The notes: a model not told the origin generated them from the sequence alone. A stretch of 64,000 bases of DNA from Glycocaulis alkaliphilus (GCF_004000605.1 NZ_CP018911.1:930001-994000), one strand, 5' to 3'; positions 7,355-16,787 are shown, numbered from the stretch's first letter. Made by a program: numbers and translations.

Positions 7355-9280
7355 ATGTTTTCAGTCAGTATTCTTGCGCTATCGGCCGCTCTGGCCAGCG
7401 AGACGGGCGATATTTCCGACATCGTCACCGTCACCGGCACGCGCGTGCCGGTGACCGCCGAACGTCTGGCACTGCGCGTTGATACGCTCGACCGTGATAC
7501 CATCGAGGTGGAGGGCCTGACCGATCTGGTCAGCGCCCTGTCGCGTTATCCGGGCTTTTCCGTCGTTCAGTCGGGCGGGATAGGGGCGACAAGTTCCATC
7601 TTCGCGCGCGGCACCAACTCTAAGCACACGCTGGTCCTGTTTGACGGCATTCGCGTGAACGATGCTTCCACCCCTTCGGGCCAGTTTGATGCGGGTCAGG
7701 ATTCGCTGGGTGATCTGGACCGGGTGGAGATCGCGCGCGGGCCGCTCTCCTCGCTTTACGGGTCGGACGCGATTGGCGGCGTCATCAATCTCGTCCCGCG
7801 CCGGGGCGGGGATAGTGAATTCTCGCCGTATCTCGATCTGTCGGCGGGCTCGTTCAATACGATCCGCCTGCTGGCGGGGGCGTCCGGCACCACAGGCGCG
7901 CTCGAATACGGCCTCAGCGCAGAGCGCTATCAGAGCGATGGCTTCAACGTGACGCCCGCCCGCATGGCGCTGTCCGGCAATGAACGTGATGGCGGGGAAA
8001 TCACCACCATCACGGCCAACGCCGCCTACGATTTCGGCAATGGCTTCACCCTGTCCGGGATCGTGCGCCATCGGGAATCCACGAGTGATTTTGACACCTT
8101 CTCTGGCGGGCCGGGCTTCTCCCAGCGCGCGGATGATCCCGGTCTTGAACTTTCCCGCAATGACCAGACGCTCTGGCGGGCCGGTCTTGGCTGGCAGAGC
8201 ACGGACGCCCGCTTCACCAGCGCGTTGCGTCTCGGTGAGGTGCGCAATGATCGCGAGAGCAGTGCTTCAGGCGCTGTCACTGACACCTATGCCGCGCGCC
8301 GCAGTTTCGTGGAATGGCTGAATACCTGGCAGCCGCAAGGGTTTGCAGCGCTGGAGCCGGTTGTCGCGTTCGGCGTGCAGGCCGAACGGGACTCCATCAA
8401 CACGGCTACCGCGTGGGACAATCCGCTCTCGCGCTCGGAAAACAATGTGGGTGCCTATCTCAACATTCAGGCGCTGGCAGCGGACATGCTTGATCTGTCC
8501 GGCTCGCTGCGCGTCGATGATTTCGACGGATTTGGCACGCAGACCACCTGGTCGCTCGGTGCTGTGTGGAGTGTTCCGCAAACGCCTTTGCAGCTCTTCG
8601 CCCGCTACGCCACCGCTTTCAAGGCGCCGACCTTGTCAGAGCGCTTTGTCAGCTCGGCCTTCACCACGCCTAACCCGGATCTGCAGCCCGAAGAGGCTGA
8701 AAGCTGGGAAGTGGGCGCGCGCGCCAGCTTTGTGCTGGAAGGCGGCCGTCAGGCCAGTGTCTCGCTGAGCTATTTCGAGACTGACATCGATAACCTGATC
8801 GAGAACGTGTTCGATTTTGTCACCTTTACCGGCTCGAACCAGAATGTGGGCCGGGCAGAGCTTTCAGGCGTCGAAGCCGCAGGCACGCTCGATCTGACGG
8901 CCAGCCTGCAGCTTGATGTGGACTATGCCTATGTCGAGGCCACCAATGCCGTGACGGGAACGCCGCTTCTGCGCCGTCCGCGCCATGCCTGGTCGGCGGG
9001 TCTCGTCTGGCGGCCGGTCGAGGCGCTGTCCCTGTCGGCGCGCTATCAGCGCACCGGCTCGCGGCGTGATGTGACCTATAATGATGACGGCTTCTATGTC
9101 AGCGGCAACGCGCCGGTGGCAGGTTATGAACTGGTCAATGTCTCGGGCCAGTGGCGGTTCAGCGAACAGCTCAGCGCCTATGTCACTGTGACCAACGCGT
9201 TTGACACGGTCTACGAGCAACCTGCCGCCTTTGCCGGTGCGCCGCGCATGTTCATGGCGGGGGTTCGCGTCAGCTACTAG
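7355..9280 (+). CDS. btuB: TonB-dependent outer-membrane vitamin B12 receptor, BtuB-like
   Basis: Outer-membrane beta-barrel receptor for cobalamin, 641 residues, similar in size to E. coli BtuB (about 614). A short signal peptide is followed by a TonB-box-like DIVTVTGTR, the plug domain (about 35-140, with LVLFDGIRVND and GPLSSLYGSDAIGGVINLV), and a 22-strand-type barrel ending in an aromatic terminal residue (VRVSY). A ribosome site AGGAGA precedes the ATG. Last gene of the riboswitch-controlled operon. TonB/ExbBD genes are not in the window. Confidence 0.94.
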   Translation: MFSVSILALSAALASETGDISDIVTVTGTRVPVTAERLALRVDTLDRDTIEVEGLTDLVSALSRYPGFSVVQSGGIGATSSIFARGTNSKHTLVLFDGIRVNDASTPSGQFDAGQDSLGDLDRVEIARGPLSSLYGSDAIGGVINLVPRRGGDSEFSPYLDLSAGSFNTIRLLAGASGTTGALEYGLSAERYQSDGFNVTPARMALSGNERDGGEITTITANAAYDFGNGFTLSGIVRHRESTSDFDTFSGGPGFSQRADDPGLELSRNDQTLWRAGLGWQSTDARFTSALRLGEVRNDRESSASGAVTDTYAARRSFVEWLNTWQPQGFAALEPVVAFGVQAERDSINTATAWDNPLSRSENNVGAYLNIQALAADMLDLSGSLRVDDFDGFGTQTTWSLGAVWSVPQTPLQLFARYATAFKAPTLSERFVSSAFTTPNPDLQPEEAESWEVGARASFVLEGGRQASVSLSYFETDIDNLIENVFDFVTFTGSNQNVGRAELSGVEAAGTLDLTASLQLDVDYAYVEATNAVTGTPLLRRPRHAWSAGLVWRPVEALSLSARYQRTGSRRDVTYNDDGFYVSGNAPVAGYELVNVSGQWRFSEQLSAYVTVTNAFDTVYEQPAAFAGAPRMFMAGVRVSY

Positions 9281-9288
9281 GTCTGAAA

Positions 9289-9861
9289 CTACCCGTCATA
9301 GGGGCGCACGGACCGCACGGCCATCGCGTAGGCGGCATCCGCAAGGTCTGTTTCCACGCGTTGTATCTCCATGCGCCCCTCCACCCAGACAGGGTCCCAC
9401 AACTGACTGAACCGGATCGGCTCTGCCGAGCGCAGATAGACGATCTGGTTCGGCGGGGGCGGGGGGTAGTGAATGCAGGCCCCGTGATAGGGCAGGAACA
9501 GAAACTCGCGCGCCTGCCCGCGCTCGGCATAGTCCAGCGGCAGGATGTAGCCAGGCATGCGCACGATGAGCCCGTCGAGATCCTCCACCACGTTGAACGT
9601 GCCGATCTGTTCGTCCCGGCGGGTCTGGAACTGGCTCATCAGGGTAGGCGGCGCGGTGCCTTCCTCGAGCGCCAGCAGCATTTCCAGCTCTCCGTCAGGC
9701 AGGAGGTCGCGCCAGTTGAGAAGCTCGGCCTCGGCGGCGGGATCGACATGCAGGTCGCCTTGAACCTCTGCAACCGGCCGCCCGTCAGTACCGTTTCCGG
9801 CAGGCGAACAGGCGGCCAGCAGGGCGGCAGCCATCAGGGTTAGCGGCGTGATCTTGCGCAT
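9289..9861 (-). CDS. DUF3299 family lipoprotein
   Basis: Predicted secreted lipoprotein of about 190 residues. The start at 9861 gives a compact signal peptide MRKITPLTLMAAALLAACS with a clean lipobox (LAAC); an upstream in-frame ATG at 9912 would bury it. The C-terminal half has the DUF3299 hallmarks IVRMPGYILPLDY and FLFLPYHGACIHYPPPPPNQIVY. The family's function is not established; members are often near ABC export systems. The gene converges on btuB and is divergent from the histidine kinase. Confidence 0.85.
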   Translation of the reverse strand: MRKITPLTLMAAALLAACSPAGNGTDGRPVAEVQGDLHVDPAAEAELLNWRDLLPDGELEMLLALEEGTAPPTLMSQFQTRRDEQIGTFNVVEDLDGLIVRMPGYILPLDYAERGQAREFLFLPYHGACIHYPPPPPNQIVYLRSAEPIRFSQLWDPVWVEGRMEIQRVETDLADAAYAMAVRSVRPYDG

Positions 9862-9980
9862 AAGGTAATGCTCCGGAAGGAAGTCTCGCTGCGAGGTTAA
9901 CAGGCTGCACACCCCGTTTTAACGGCCTTTGATGCATATTTGGGCCAGAACCGCAGAAAAAAGCGGCTGGAGGGTGTGAT

Positions 9981-11819
9981 ATGGGGTTTGCCGAGGCGCG
10001 CGCAATTGCGCGCGAGCGAGAGACTGCGCAGCGCGTACGAGAAGCAGCGCGTCTTCTGATAACCAGCAGCGCCAAGCAGGCAGTGCCGATGAATGTCATC
10101 GGCGCTGCGGGCATTGGAGTGATGCTCTACACGTCAGTGCCACTGCCCCTGCTGGGTGCGTGGATAGGCGCGATGGTTGTCGCCTCCGTGCTGCGGCTGC
10201 TCTCGATAAACCGGGCGCGCAAGTCCGGCTCGGTCCCGACGCCCGGCCAGATGACCAGCTACATGATCTGCACCGGCTTTGTCGGCGCGCTCTGGGGGGC
10301 TTCGGGCTTCCTGTTGCCTGCCGATGCGTCCATGGGTGCCGTGCTGGCAGTAGCGGTAATGATTTCGGGCATGTCAGCGGGTGCTGCCATGACATCGGCG
10401 GCAGAGCCGCGCGTCGTACTGGCCTATAACGTACCCTGCCTGTCGCTGGCCGCTCTCTGGTATGCTTCATTTGCAAGTGTCACCGGCTTCGTGCTGGCGG
10501 GCATGGCCCTGCTGTTCTTCACCGTTACAACGCGTCTGGCCGCGACCTATCGCAAGAGCCTGGTCGAAACGGTTGAGGCCAATGCTGCTCTGGAAGACGC
10601 CCGCAACGAGGCCGAGGCGCAGCGCGAGGCGCTGGCCCGTCTTGCGGAACGTCATGAAGCGGCTGCCGGCGCTGCCGAGGACGCCGCGCGTCACAAGGCA
10701 GCCATGCTGGCCAATATGAGCCATGAGCTTGGCGCGCCCCTCAATTCCATTCTCGCCCAGACGCAAATGTTGCAGGACGTGTCGTTGACTCCCGATGCCC
10801 GCCGTATGGTGGCGCGCATCGCGGAATCCGGCGACACGCTTGCCGAGCTGGTGTCAGAAATTCTGGATGTGGCGCGTATAGAGGCTGGCAGCTTTGAGCT
10901 GCGCCTTGATGATTTTCCCGCCGAACGCCTGCGCGACCGACTGGAGCGCTTTGGCGCCCAGCGTGCTGCGCCGAAAGGCCTGGATTTCCGGGTTGATCTG
11001 AATATCGATGAAAAGCTGCATCTGCGTGGCGATCAGGACCGGCTGGTGCAGATGGCCGAGATATTCATTGCGAACGCTGTCCGCTTCACCGAGTCCGGCG
11101 AGGTGCATGTCAGCTGCAGCACGTCCGAGCCCGGCAATGACGGCACCAGCTGTCTGCGCATTGCGGTCAGTGACACGGGCCGCGGCGTGGGCGAGGCTCA
11201 CCGCGCCGGTCTGTTTGATGTATTCGCCGAGGAGGCTGCCAAGCCGGGGACTGGTGGCGGTACGGGGCTGTCCCTGCACCTTACCAAGCGGATTGCTGCA
11301 TTGATGGGCGGCGAGGTGGGCTACACGCCAGGTGATCCCGGTTCAGTATTCTGGTTCGAGGTGCCGGTGCGCACAGCCAGCCGCCCCGGCCGTACCGGCG
11401 ACGAGCGCCTGGCCTTTGCCAACCGCCGGCTGCGCATGCTGGTGTGTGAGGCCGACCCGGCCCGGCGCGCCGTCCTCTTGGGGTATCTGAAATCCTTCAA
11501 CTGTGTGGTGAGCTGCGCCAGCAGCGTGAGCGACATGATCGAGGGGCTGGGCGCGTCTGCCTATGATGCGATCATCCTCGGGCTGAACCTTGGCAGTATC
11601 GAACCGGAAGACGCTATGCAGGACATTCGCATGCTGGCGTCCACGGCTTCGCTGACGCCAATTGTCCGTCTGGCGCCGGGCCTGCAGATTCCCGTTCAGC
11701 GTGCAGGAGGCGAGGTGCTGGTGCGCGCGCCGGTAACGTCCGAGCCCCTTCTGCAGGCGCTTGAAGAGGCGCTGGTCGAGGATCCCTCCGCCATCGCGTA
11801 TCTGCGCCGGACGGCTTAG
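9981..11819 (+). CDS. Membrane hybrid histidine kinase with a degenerate receiver domain
   Basis: 612 residues. Five or six hydrophobic helices occupy about 35-190, followed by a coiled coil (195-235). The HisKA domain has MLANMSHELGAP with the phospho-acceptor histidine at 248 (ELG replaces the common ELR). The HATPase domain follows with N-box FIANAVRFT, G1 DTGRGV and G2 GTGLSL. The C-terminal part (about 475-595) has a receiver fold, but the residue expected to be the phospho-aspartate is Gly534 in IILGLNL, so classical phosphotransfer to this domain is unlikely. No sensory domain is recognised in the membrane region. Its stop overlaps that of convergent cutA. No cognate response regulator lies beside it. 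Confidence 0.88.
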   Translation: MGFAEARAIARERETAQRVREAARLLITSSAKQAVPMNVIGAAGIGVMLYTSVPLPLLGAWIGAMVVASVLRLLSINRARKSGSVPTPGQMTSYMICTGFVGALWGASGFLLPADASMGAVLAVAVMISGMSAGAAMTSAAEPRVVLAYNVPCLSLAALWYASFASVTGFVLAGMALLFFTVTTRLAATYRKSLVETVEANAALEDARNEAEAQREALARLAERHEAAAGAAEDAARHKAAMLANMSHELGAPLNSILAQTQMLQDVSLTPDARRMVARIAESGDTLAELVSEILDVARIEAGSFELRLDDFPAERLRDRLERFGAQRAAPKGLDFRVDLNIDEKLHLRGDQDRLVQMAEIFIANAVRFTESGEVHVSCSTSEPGNDGTSCLRIAVSDTGRGVGEAHRAGLFDVFAEEAAKPGTGGGTGLSLHLTKRIAALMGGEVGYTPGDPGSVFWFEVPVRTASRPGRTGDERLAFANRRLRMLVCEADPARRAVLLGYLKSFNCVVSCASSVSDMIEGLGASAYDAIILGLNLGSIEPEDAMQDIRMLASTASLTPIVRLAPGLQIPVQRAGGEVLVRAPVTSEPLLQALEEALVEDPSAIAYLRRTA

Positions 11820-12163
11820 CGGGTTTCCGACGCGACCCACTGGACGAAGCCAGCGGCGCTCAGACCGGGCTCGGCCGGCAGAGCGAGGATGCAGGGTTCG
11901 TCATAAGGGTGAAGTTCAGTCAGGCGTGTGCGGGCCGCTCCCGCGCGCGCCTTTGACGTTTTGAAGAACGCTACCGTCTCGGCCTCGGCCTGCACGTCGC
12001 CATCCCACCGGAAGACAGACCGTCCGGCGGGGAAGATGTTCGCGCACGCGATCAGCCTTTCATCGAGCAGCGTCCGGGCGGCAGCCTCTGCGGCGGCGCC
12101 ATCCGGCCAGGTGGTGTAAAGCAGAACCACACTATCGGCAGCCTCATCGGTGTGCATCGTCAT
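11816..12163 (-). CDS. cutA: CutA1 divalent-ion tolerance protein
   Basis: A 115-residue cytoplasmic trimeric ferredoxin-fold protein of the CutA1 family. Conserved elements are VVLLYTTWPD at the N-terminus, ARTLLDERLIACANIFP, and FFKTSKARAGAARTRLTELHPYDEPCILALP. Its physiological role is poorly defined despite the copper-tolerance name. The start at 12163 (Met-Thr-Met) was chosen; a second Met two codons on is also possible. The reading frame is open much further upstream opposite queC, but that extension is a shadow. Divergent from queC with a 63-base gap that must hold both promoters. Confidence 0.92.
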   Translation of the reverse strand: MTMHTDEAADSVVLLYTTWPDGAAAEAAARTLLDERLIACANIFPAGRSVFRWDGDVQAEAETVAFFKTSKARAGAARTRLTELHPYDEPCILALPAEPGLSAAGFVQWVASETR

Positions 12164-12226
12164 GGCTGCCTCTCTTGCAGTCGGGGCCGTCTGCCCGGAT
12201 ATAGCAGGTAGCATAGAGGTTAGATC

Positions 12227-12955
12227 ATGGCTGTTCAGGCAAGCAAACCGGCTGCACAAGACGCGAAAGGCGCACTCGTCCTGTTTTCGGGCGGGCAGGA
12301 TTCGGCTGTCTGTCTGGCACACGCGCTTACCCATTACGACCGCGTGGAAACCATCGGCTTTGACTATGGCCAGCGTCACCGGGTGGAGCTGGAAGCGCGC
12401 GTGCGCGTGCGTCAGGCGATGACTGCGCTTGATCCGGCCTGGGCGGAAAAGCTTGGCGGCGATGTGCTGGTGGACATTTCCGGCTATGGCCAGCTGGCCG
12501 AGAGCGCACTCACTTATGAACGCGTGATCGAGATGGGCGAAAGCGGCCTTCCGACGAGCTTCGTGCCGGGCCGTAATCTGGTGTTTCTGGTGATGGCGGC
12601 GGCCCATGCCTGGCGGCGTGGCCTCGACGTGCTCGTCGGTGGCATGTGCCAGACCGATTATTCCGGCTATCCCGATTGCCGCGAAGACACGCTCAAAGCC
12701 CAGGAGCGCGCTTTGTCGCTGGGCCTCGACATGCCGGTGACGATCGATACGCCGCTCATGTTCCTGACCAAGGGCGAGACCTGGGAGCTGGCTGACGGTC
12801 TTGGAGGCAAACCGCTTGTCGACCTGATCGTGGAGCATTCCCACACCTGTTACATGGGCGACCGGGAGCATCGCCACGACTGGGGTTATGGCTGTGGCAC
12901 CTGCCCGGCTTGCGAGCTGCGCGCAGCAGGCTGGAAGGAATGGGCAGGCGCATGA
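12227..12955 (+). CDS. queC: 7-cyano-7-deazaguanine synthase QueC
   Basis: Enzyme of queuosine and preQ0 biosynthesis that converts 7-carboxy-7-deazaguanine to preQ0 using ATP and ammonia. The 242-residue protein has the PP-loop motif [11 protein letters not shown] near residue 20-30, the central segment [21 protein letters not shown], and a C-terminal zinc-binding cysteine cluster ([11 protein letters not shown] type). Its stop codon overlaps the queE start (ATGA), linking two consecutive pathway steps. queD and queF are not in the window. Confidence 0.95.
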   Translation: MAVQASKPAAQDAKGALVLFSGGQDSAVCLAHALTHYDRVETIGFDYGQRHRVELEARVRVRQAMTALDPAWAEKLGGDVLVDISGYGQLAESALTYERVIEMGESGLPTSFVPGRNLVFLVMAAAHAWRRGLDVLVGGMCQTDYSGYPDCREDTLKAQERALSLGLDMPVTIDTPLMFLTKGETWELADGLGGKPLVDLIVEHSHTCYMGDREHRHDWGYGCGTCPACELRAAGWKEWAGA

Positions 12956-13581
12956 GCTATGCGGTCAAGGAAACCTTCCTCACCGTACAGGGCGAAGGCG
13001 GGCAGGCGGGCCGTGTGGCCGTCTTTCTGCGCTTTGCGGGCTGTAATCTGTGGAGCGGTCTGGAGCGCGACCGGGCAAAAGCCGTCTGCCAGTTCTGTGA
13101 TACCGATTTTGTCGGAACAGATGGTCCGGGCGGGGGCAAGTTCGCCAGTGCCGAAAGCCTTGCCGCCCATGTAAAAAGCTACTGGCCGGGCGGCGGGAAG
13201 CCGCTGGTGGTGTGTACCGGCGGTGAGCCGCTCTTGCAGCTGGATGAGGCGGCGATTGCTGCGCTGAAAGCTGCGGGTTTCGAGATCGCGGTGGAGACCA
13301 ATGGCACTATCGAGGCACCTGAAGGCCTCGACTGGATCTGTGTCAGCCCGAAATCCACCGCGCCGCTAAAACAGCGTTCCGGTCACGAACTCAAACTGGT
13401 TTATCCGCAGGCAGACGCCATGCCCGGCCTGTTTGAAAATCTCGATTTCGGCGCCTTCCGCCTGCAGCCCATGGACGGGCCGCACCAGATGGAGAACGCG
13501 AAAGCCGCCTTTGAATACTGCCTAACCCATCCCCAATGGAGCCTGTCGCTCCAGACCCATAAATGGATCGGGGTGGATTAG
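12952..13581 (+). CDS. queE: 7-carboxy-7-deazaguanine synthase QueE (radical SAM)
   Basis: Radical SAM enzyme that makes 7-carboxy-7-deazaguanine, the substrate of QueC. It has 209 residues from the ATG at 12952, which overlaps the queC stop. The iron-sulphur ligands are Cys31, Cys46 and Cys49: the first spacing is expanded (C-x14-C-x2-C), a known QueE cluster variant. Further motifs are [18 protein letters not shown] and ETNGT. An upstream in-frame ATG at 12910 lies within queC and was not used. Confidence 0.95.
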   Translation: MSYAVKETFLTVQGEGGQAGRVAVFLRFAGCNLWSGLERDRAKAVCQFCDTDFVGTDGPGGGKFASAESLAAHVKSYWPGGGKPLVVCTGGEPLLQLDEAAIAALKAAGFEIAVETNGTIEAPEGLDWICVSPKSTAPLKQRSGHELKLVYPQADAMPGLFENLDFGAFRLQPMDGPHQMENAKAAFEYCLTHPQWSLSLQTHKWIGVD

Positions 13582-13594
13582 GGGGGATTGAAGC

Positions 13595-13819
13595 CTAGTC
13601 CCGCTCGCGGCGGCGGCGATTGCGCTCTTCTTCCTCATCGCTGGTGGTCACGGCATCGACCGCGCCCCCCGCAACACTGCCTGCAGCGCCAATAGTGGCA
13701 CCGGCCGCCCCGACGACAGCGCCGGTCGCTGCCGCCGCCAGACATCCCGGCAGCATGAGAAGGCCAAGGCCTGCAACGAGCACCAGCAGGCGGGGCGTGC
13801 AGCTTGTGGAGCGGGGCAT
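13595..13819 (-). CDS. Small Gly/Ala-rich lipoprotein of unknown function
   Basis: A 74-residue protein with an N-terminal signal of basic residues plus a hydrophobic stretch and a plausible lipobox (MLPGC). The remainder is a Gly/Ala/Val-rich segment resembling glycine-zipper membrane-inserting proteins, then an acidic and Arg-rich tail. I recognise no family. It converges on queE with a 13-base gap. A hypothetical gene with moderate support from the signal sequence. Confidence 0.55.
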   Translation of the reverse strand: MPRSTSCTPRLLVLVAGLGLLMLPGCLAAAATGAVVGAAGATIGAAGSVAGGAVDAVTTSDEEEERNRRRRERD

Positions 13820-13943
13820 GGAGCATCCTTTGGACTGGTCAGCCCTGATCCTGCTCCCAAATGGTTAGCGAAGTATGGTGTAATGCACAGGGGGGCTGTG
13901 TCAGTGACGCTGCATGCCGGAGGTGCCAATCAGCTCGCGATTT

Positions 13944-14051
13944 CTCCCCCCGTTTACGGGGGGAGTGCCGCGAAGCGGCGAGGGGGGGAACCCAAAACAA
14001 GCTCTCCCCCCCTCCGGTCCTTCGGACCACCTCCCCCGTAAACGGGGGAGG
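13944..14051 (-). repeat. Composite hairpin repeat, family A, copy 1
   Basis: About 108 bases built from nested palindromes: an outer hairpin CTCCCCCCGTTTACGGGGGG, a small hairpin (TGCCGCGAAGCGGCG), an inner G7/C6 arm pair separated by about 15 bases, a small CCGGTCCTTCGGACC hairpin, and a second outer hairpin with CCCCCGTAAACGGGGG. Three further copies lie at 29.9, 35.2 and 44.8 kb; this one and the 35.2 kb copy are in the opposite orientation to the other two. Confidence 0.9.
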
Positions 14052-14092
14052 ACAGAACCCGCCTCCGCGGGAACGACGCTTGGGTATGCGAA

Positions 14093-14791
14093 CTACAAAC
14101 TATCCACCATCACGACTTCGGATTCCTCCAGTGCGGTGATGGTGATGACCGGCTCATCCTTGATCGCCGCGCCGTCTCGCGCGTCGAGGGATACGCCATT
14201 GACCTCTACCTTCCCGGTAGCAGGGACGAGATAGGCGTGACGGCCTGCTGCCAGCTTGTACTCGATGCTCGTACCGGCTTTCACCGTAGCGCCGAGCACG
14301 CGGGCATTGGCCCGGATCGGCAGGGCATCGGTGTCGCCTTCAATGCCGGAGGCGAGAACCACCAGCTCGCCCGAGCGGTTGTCTTTCGGAAACTCGCGCG
14401 CATTCCAATACGGCTCACCGCCGCGCTGATCGGGCATGATCCAGATCTGGAAGATGCGGGTGGTCTCGTCCTCGCGGTTATATTCCGCGTGACGGATGCC
14501 GGAGCCAGCGCTCATCACCTGCACATCACCGGCGACGGTGCGGCCCTGATTGCCAAGGCTGTCCATATGGGTGACGGCCCCGTCACGCACATAGGTGATG
14601 ATCTCCATGTCCGAATGGGGATGCGGGTCAAAGCCCGTACCGGCCCGGATGGCATCGTCATTCCAGACCCGCAAGGCACCCCAGCCCATCCGGTTGGGAT
14701 CATAATACTGGCCGAAGCTGAAATGGTGGCGGGCGTTGAGCCAGGTGTTGGAAAAGCCGCCAAGGCTGGAAAATTCGCGTTTCACGATCAT
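14093..14791 (-). CDS. Pirin family protein (YhhW-like)
   Basis: Bicupin protein of 232 residues in the pirin family. The N-terminal cupin shows HHFSFGQYYDPNRMGWGALRVWNDD and the metal-site pattern FDPHPHSDMEIITYV, with histidines and a glutamate in the expected positions; AGSGIRHAEYN completes the site. Some relatives have quercetinase activity, others act as redox-sensing regulators; which applies here cannot be told from sequence. The gene stands alone, flanked by a repeat and by coq7. Confidence 0.9.
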   Translation of the reverse strand: MIVKREFSSLGGFSNTWLNARHHFSFGQYYDPNRMGWGALRVWNDDAIRAGTGFDPHPHSDMEIITYVRDGAVTHMDSLGNQGRTVAGDVQVMSAGSGIRHAEYNREDETTRIFQIWIMPDQRGGEPYWNAREFPKDNRSGELVVLASGIEGDTDALPIRANARVLGATVKAGTSIEYKLAAGRHAYLVPATGKVEVNGVSLDARDGAAIKDEPVITITALEESEVVMVDSL

Positions 14792-14899
14792 GGCAAGACC
14801 TCCTTGTTGAGCCCTTGAACGTTGACCGGAAATGTAGGCAATCGGGTGAGCGGCATAATCATGCCGTATGGCTGCTCAGTATTGCTGCGCTGGAAACGA

Positions 14900-15454
14900 T
14901 CAGATCCGCTCTGTCACCTTGATGGCGATACGGCAGCCGGTCTTGATCAGCGCGGACAGCAAGGGATAGCCCGGCGCATCGTGTGCGCCTTCATCCACGG
15001 CGAGATTCTTGTGGGCGACTTCTTCTTCCTGGTAGCGGGCAAAGTCCGCAGCCAGTTCTGTCTCGCCCATGGCTTCGAGCTCTTTGACCTGCTCGCCATA
15101 ATGGCCCTCGATCACGCTTTCGACCGCCTCGGTGCAGGCATGAGCGGCCTTCTCGCCCATCAGGGCGGTGGCCATGCCAAGACCGAAACCCGCGAGCCGC
15201 CAGACCGGGCTGAGCGCTGTCGGGCGCACGCCGCGCTCGGCGATATAGCGATCAAAGGCATCGAGATGGGCCTGCTCGTCGGCTTCCATATGTTCCAGCT
15301 GGCGCGCAATGCGGGTCTTGGAGGGAAGGCGGCCGAACACGGCGCGCTGGCCGCGATAGATGTGGACGGCGCCATACTCGCCTGCATGGTCGATACGGAT
15401 CATCCGGGCGATGGTGTCTGCATTACGGGCGGGGCCGGGGCGGCGGATGGCCAT
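14900..15454 (-). CDS. coq7: Ubiquinone hydroxylase Coq7 (5-demethoxyubiquinol 6-hydroxylase)
   Basis: Di-iron hydroxylase for a late ring hydroxylation in ubiquinone synthesis. 184 residues; the carboxylate and His ligands are visible in IDHAGEYGAVHIY, EHMEADEQAHLDAF, EAVESVIEGHYGEQ and YQEEEVAHKNLA. The start at 15454 overlaps the stop codon of dsbB by one base (TAATG); the frame upstream of it is a shadow in dsbB. Cotranscribed with dsbB. Confidence 0.94.
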   Translation of the reverse strand: MAIRRPGPARNADTIARMIRIDHAGEYGAVHIYRGQRAVFGRLPSKTRIARQLEHMEADEQAHLDAFDRYIAERGVRPTALSPVWRLAGFGLGMATALMGEKAAHACTEAVESVIEGHYGEQVKELEAMGETELAADFARYQEEEVAHKNLAVDEGAHDAPGYPLLSALIKTGCRIAIKVTERI

Positions 15455-15999
15455 TAGCGGGGCCTCCTCATGGCGTTGATCAGGACAAGAAACGAGATTG
15501 CGGCAAGGCCAAGCGATAGAAGCGCGTTCCACCCCGCCATGGATACACCGAACAGCGACCACACCACCTCATTGCATTGCGGGATGGTGCGCGCGCTATC
15601 GAACAGCGCCTCCATCTGGGCAAGGCTGACCGGCCCGCTGGAGACGCCCGCGCATGAGGGCGGCAGGTCCAGAATTTCGTACTCCACCAGCACGTGGTGG
15701 ATAGCATGCCACGCGCTGACGAGGCTGAGCACGCCGACCAGCCCGACGCCAAGGCGCGCTGACAAATCTGGTAGAGGCAGGGCGCGAAGCGCGAGAAACA
15801 CCGTGATGCCTGCGCCCGCGATGGCGGCATGCGCCCAGCGCTGGGTCACGCACATCGGGCAGGGCAGCAGCCCGCCGATATATTCAAACGCAAAGGCACC
15901 CGCCAGCAAGGCAAGCGAAACACCCGCCGCGATCAGCGGCCAGTTTCGCGGCTCCAGCGCGATGCGCAGCGGAGCGGGCAGGGGCGCAAACAGGCTCAT
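15454..15999 (-). CDS. dsbB: Disulfide bond formation protein DsbB
   Basis: Inner-membrane quinone reductase that reoxidises periplasmic thiol oxidases. 181 residues with four hydrophobic helices. The first periplasmic loop has the redox pair Cys47-Pro-Met-Cys50 and the second loop has Cys116 and Cys142, the full DsbB cysteine set. The stop overlaps the coq7 start. Linking DsbB and a ubiquinone enzyme in one transcript is functionally plausible, since DsbB passes electrons to quinone. Confidence 0.93.
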   Translation of the reverse strand: MSLFAPLPAPLRIALEPRNWPLIAAGVSLALLAGAFAFEYIGGLLPCPMCVTQRWAHAAIAGAGITVFLALRALPLPDLSARLGVGLVGVLSLVSAWHAIHHVLVEYEILDLPPSCAGVSSGPVSLAQMEALFDSARTIPQCNEVVWSLFGVSMAGWNALLSLGLAAISFLVLINAMRRPR

Positions 16000-16058
16000 G
16001 GCGTCACCTTATGCGCTTTGACGGGGGCGGGCGAGAGGCAGAACTGACGCAGGGGCGG

Positions 16059-16787
16059 TCAGGGCTTTGTGCGGGCCTGCCTGCGCCGCCAGATGACGAT
16101 GGCGGCCAGTGCAACAAGGCCGAGCACACCCAGCAGCACAATCGCCCATACGCCCTCATCAAGCGCCCGGCGGAGCACATCGATCAGCAGCTCGATAAAG
16201 GCCGGGCCCAGGATGATCAGACCGCCATAGAGGATGATGATCCAGCCCGTTCCGATAATCACGCCGGCCAGCACCAGCAGCCCGTCGCGATTGATGAGGC
16301 CAAGAGCGGCCAGCGCCAGCGCCACGCCGGGCGTGGAATTGGTCAGGGGCAGCGGCACCAGTATCGACAGGCAGAACAGGCAGAACATCGCGCCCGCAAT
16401 CCGGTGCGCTATCGCGCCGGACAGAAAGGCCAGGCGCGGCGCGGCGAAATGCTCGATCCAGCCGAACCATTTCTTTGCGCCTTGGGCGGTTTTCACCAGA
16501 TCCGCCTTGGACAGGCGCCGAGCCGCGAAGCGCCCGGGGAGCCACAAGGTTTCGCGCCCCATCGCCAGCTGCGCACAGATGGCCAGCATGGGCAGGGCGA
16601 CAATCTGGGGGATGCCATAGAGGAAAGGCATGCAGACCGGTACGGCCAGTACGAACAGCACCACCCCGAAGGCCTGCTCGCCCAGCTGCTCTGTCAGCTC
16701 GCCCAGCGTCAGACCGTCTTCAGGAGCGTCGGCTGCAATGCTCTCCAGACGGGAGATCATGCCGGTGTCGTGCGCCGTGTTTTCCAT
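16059..16787 (-). CDS. ExoD family membrane protein
   Basis: About 242 residues from the ATG at 16787. ExoD-family features are the N-terminal LTLGELTEQLGEQAFGVVLFVLAVPVCMP (split here across residues 28-56), GIPQIVALPMLAICAQLAMGRETLWLP, and several C-terminal hydrophobic helices. The family was linked to exopolysaccharide production in rhizobia; molecular activity is unknown. In-frame upstream starts exist but add a sequence without membrane or family character. Stands 59 bases upstream of dsbB on the same strand. Confidence 0.88.
   Translation of the reverse strand: MENTAHDTGMISRLESIAADAPEDGLTLGELTEQLGEQAFGVVLFVLAVPVCMPFLYGIPQIVALPMLAICAQLAMGRETLWLPGRFAARRLSKADLVKTAQGAKKWFGWIEHFAAPRLAFLSGAIAHRIAGAMFCLFCLSILVPLPLTNSTPGVALALAALGLINRDGLLVLAGVIIGTGWIIILYGGLIILGPAFIELLIDVLRRALDEGVWAIVLLGVLGLVALAAIVIWRRRQARTKP

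Noticed and set aside
11816-12877. A 353-codon version of cutA extending across queC
   Set aside because: Only the last 115 codons resemble CutA; the rest is antisense to queC and an ATG exists at the family N-terminus.
13944-14051. Family A repeats as rho-independent terminators
   Set aside because: They contain strong hairpins but no T-runs, and copies lie both in and out of positions where a terminator is expected.
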